DNA of 57,183 nt from Fictibacillus gelatini DSM 15865 (GTDB taxonomy: Bacteria; Bacillota; Bacilli; Bacillales; Fictibacillaceae): the NCBI RefSeq assembly GCF_000430745.1, contig NZ_AUMP01000005.1, positions 1-57,183 of the forward strand, in the 5' to 3' direction. The notes under the pieces are model-generated. The model was not told the DNA's origin and searched no databases. It was given only the letters and a program-made list of their open reading frames with translations. Shown piece by piece: positions 56,322-57,183 of the stretch. The position numbers and the translations under genes were made by a program. Position 1 is the first letter of the stretch. Each line of letters begins with the position of its first letter.

Positions 56322-56879
56322 ATGAATATCAGTACAATCGGGGAATGGTTAACACTTTTTTTTATGTCATTTGCTCTTGGAATGGATGCCTTTTCCATAG
56401 GACTGGGGATGGGGATGCTAGAACTCCGCCTTCGTCAAATTTTAAAAATAGGAATAACGATTGGTATTTTCCATATGGCGATGCCGCTTGTCGGATTAAC
56501 GTTAGGAAGGCAAATCTCGGAACATTTTGGCGGAATAGCTGCAATGATCGGCGGCTTCTTGCTGCTTCTGCTCGGGATCCAGATGATTCGCTCCTCTTTT
56601 CAATCAGGAGGGCAGCCTTTTGTTCAACCGGTTGGCGTAGGATTATTTGTTTTCGCGATGAGTGCCAGTCTTGATAGTTTTTCCGTCGGTTTAAGTCTCG
56701 GCATTTTTGGTGCGCGGACATTTGTCACCATTATGATGTTTGGTTTGATGAGCATGATTTTAACATGGTCAGGCCTGCTTGTCGGGAGAAAAATGCAAGA
56801 GTGGCTCGGAACATACAGTGAGGCTCTAGGAGGTTTTATTTTGTTTGCTTTCGGGATTAAACTCCTCTTGCCAATATAG
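56322..56879 (+). CDS. mntP: Manganese efflux pump MntP
   Basis: 185 residues, six membrane helices in two related halves. The paired signatures [14 protein letters not shown] and [15 protein letters not shown] carry the acidic residues conserved in MntP. It exports Mn(II). ggaggagg precedes the ATG. In B. subtilis this gene (ywlD) directly follows ywlC; here 13.7 kb lies between them. I see no yybP-ykoY manganese riboswitch upstream. Confidence 0.94.
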   Translation: MNISTIGEWLTLFFMSFALGMDAFSIGLGMGMLELRLRQILKIGITIGIFHMAMPLVGLTLGRQISEHFGGIAAMIGGFLLLLLGIQMIRSSFQSGGQPFVQPVGVGLFVFAMSASLDSFSVGLSLGIFGARTFVTIMMFGLMSMILTWSGLLVGRKMQEWLGTYSEALGGFILFAFGIKLLLPI

Positions 56880-57011
56880 GCAAAGTAGTGCCCTTTCAGT
56901 TAAGAAAGTTCTTATTTTCAAGAATCCATTTTCGCCTGTAAAAAAATAAAAAAATAGAAGCAAAAAATAGGATCAAACTTCTCTAGTGTGGTGCTATTTT
57001 CATGGCATTTG

Positions 57012-57171
57012 GACAATAAACAGTGGATTTCCGACAATAAATCTATTCCATCGGACAATAAATGGCCTGTGTCGGACAATAAATTTAGTATTTTGTACAC
57101 TTATTTGTCCAAAAGTAAGATGTTATTGTCTAAACCGATGACTTATTGTCTAAATAAGAGCACTTATTGTC
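57012..57171. repeat. 21-bp periodic dyad array D (GACAATAA motif)
   Basis: After mntP (56880-57183) there is no gene. Four GACAATAA motifs start at 57012, 57033, 57054 and 57075, exactly 21 bp apart. They are followed by reverse motifs TATTTGTC at 57102 and TTATTGTC at 57123, 57143 and 57164 (spacing 21, 20 and 21). The halves mirror each other about 57092. The upstream base context is usually CGG or CCG. The layout is the same as array A, 45 kb away. The array may continue beyond the window. Confidence 0.9.
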
Positions 57172-57183
57172 CGAGAACGAAAT

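Overview
The window is chromosomal DNA of a low-to-medium GC, endospore-forming member of the Bacillaceae; the genus cannot be fixed from the sequence alone. Spore-specific genes (spo0F, spoIIR, splA/splB), the delta subunit rpoE, rho, murA2 and the order clsB-fadF ... rpoE-pyrG-ywjG-spo0F-fbaA-tal-murA2-glpX-rho-rpmE-tdk-prfA-prmC-spoIIR-ywlB-ywlC ... mntP follow the B. subtilis arrangement of this chromosome arm. Accessory blocks have been inserted into that backbone.

Layout: argS and an alpha/beta hydrolase (1-2845); an ECF sigma / PadR / SEDS-family membrane protein operon with its own ECF-type promoter (2908-5222); clsB and fadF transcribed divergently (5684-9209); a fatty-acid and branched acyl-CoA block, mmgA-mmgB-two acyl-CoA dehydrogenases-meaB-tetR-icmF (9407-19037), lying between fadF and rpoE; the conserved rpoE-to-tdk run (19229-29795), with a pyrG promoter and attenuator of the reiterative-transcription type and a SigH-type spo0F promoter; a lipoprotein, CoA-disulfide reductase, prfA-prmC, splAB, a YugN-like gene and a fruR-fruK-fruA operon (29874-40083); spoIIR-ywlB-ywlC with a cluster of DnaA boxes (40251-42658); then an insertion between ywlC and mntP carrying pyruvate oxidase, a GH18 lipoprotein, an AI-2E family transporter, a lipid kinase, an RsbR paralogue, mtnK-mtnA-class II aldolase and an orphan PAS histidine kinase (43083-56138); and mntP (56322-56879).

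How the genes work together: FadF, the dehydrogenases, MmgA/MmgB, MeaB and IcmF form a module for acyl-CoA oxidation and carbon-skeleton rearrangement, probably controlled by the TetR protein and CcpA. Spo0F and the orphan kinase belong to the sporulation phosphorelay. PrmC methylates the PrfA release factor. mtnK-mtnA-aldolase looks like a salvage route for methylthioribose or 5-deoxyribose, but mtnK carries an in-frame amber codon.

The most unusual feature is a set of four intergenic arrays built from an 8-base motif (GACAATAA and local variants) repeated every 21 bp. Two of them (11524-11694 and 57012-57171) have four motifs in one direction followed by four in the opposite direction, placed almost exactly symmetrically. 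No known element that I recognise explains them. Other points worth checking are a non-AUG (ATT) start for splB, the sigma/PadR/SEDS operon, and two small ORFs with strong ribosome-binding sites.
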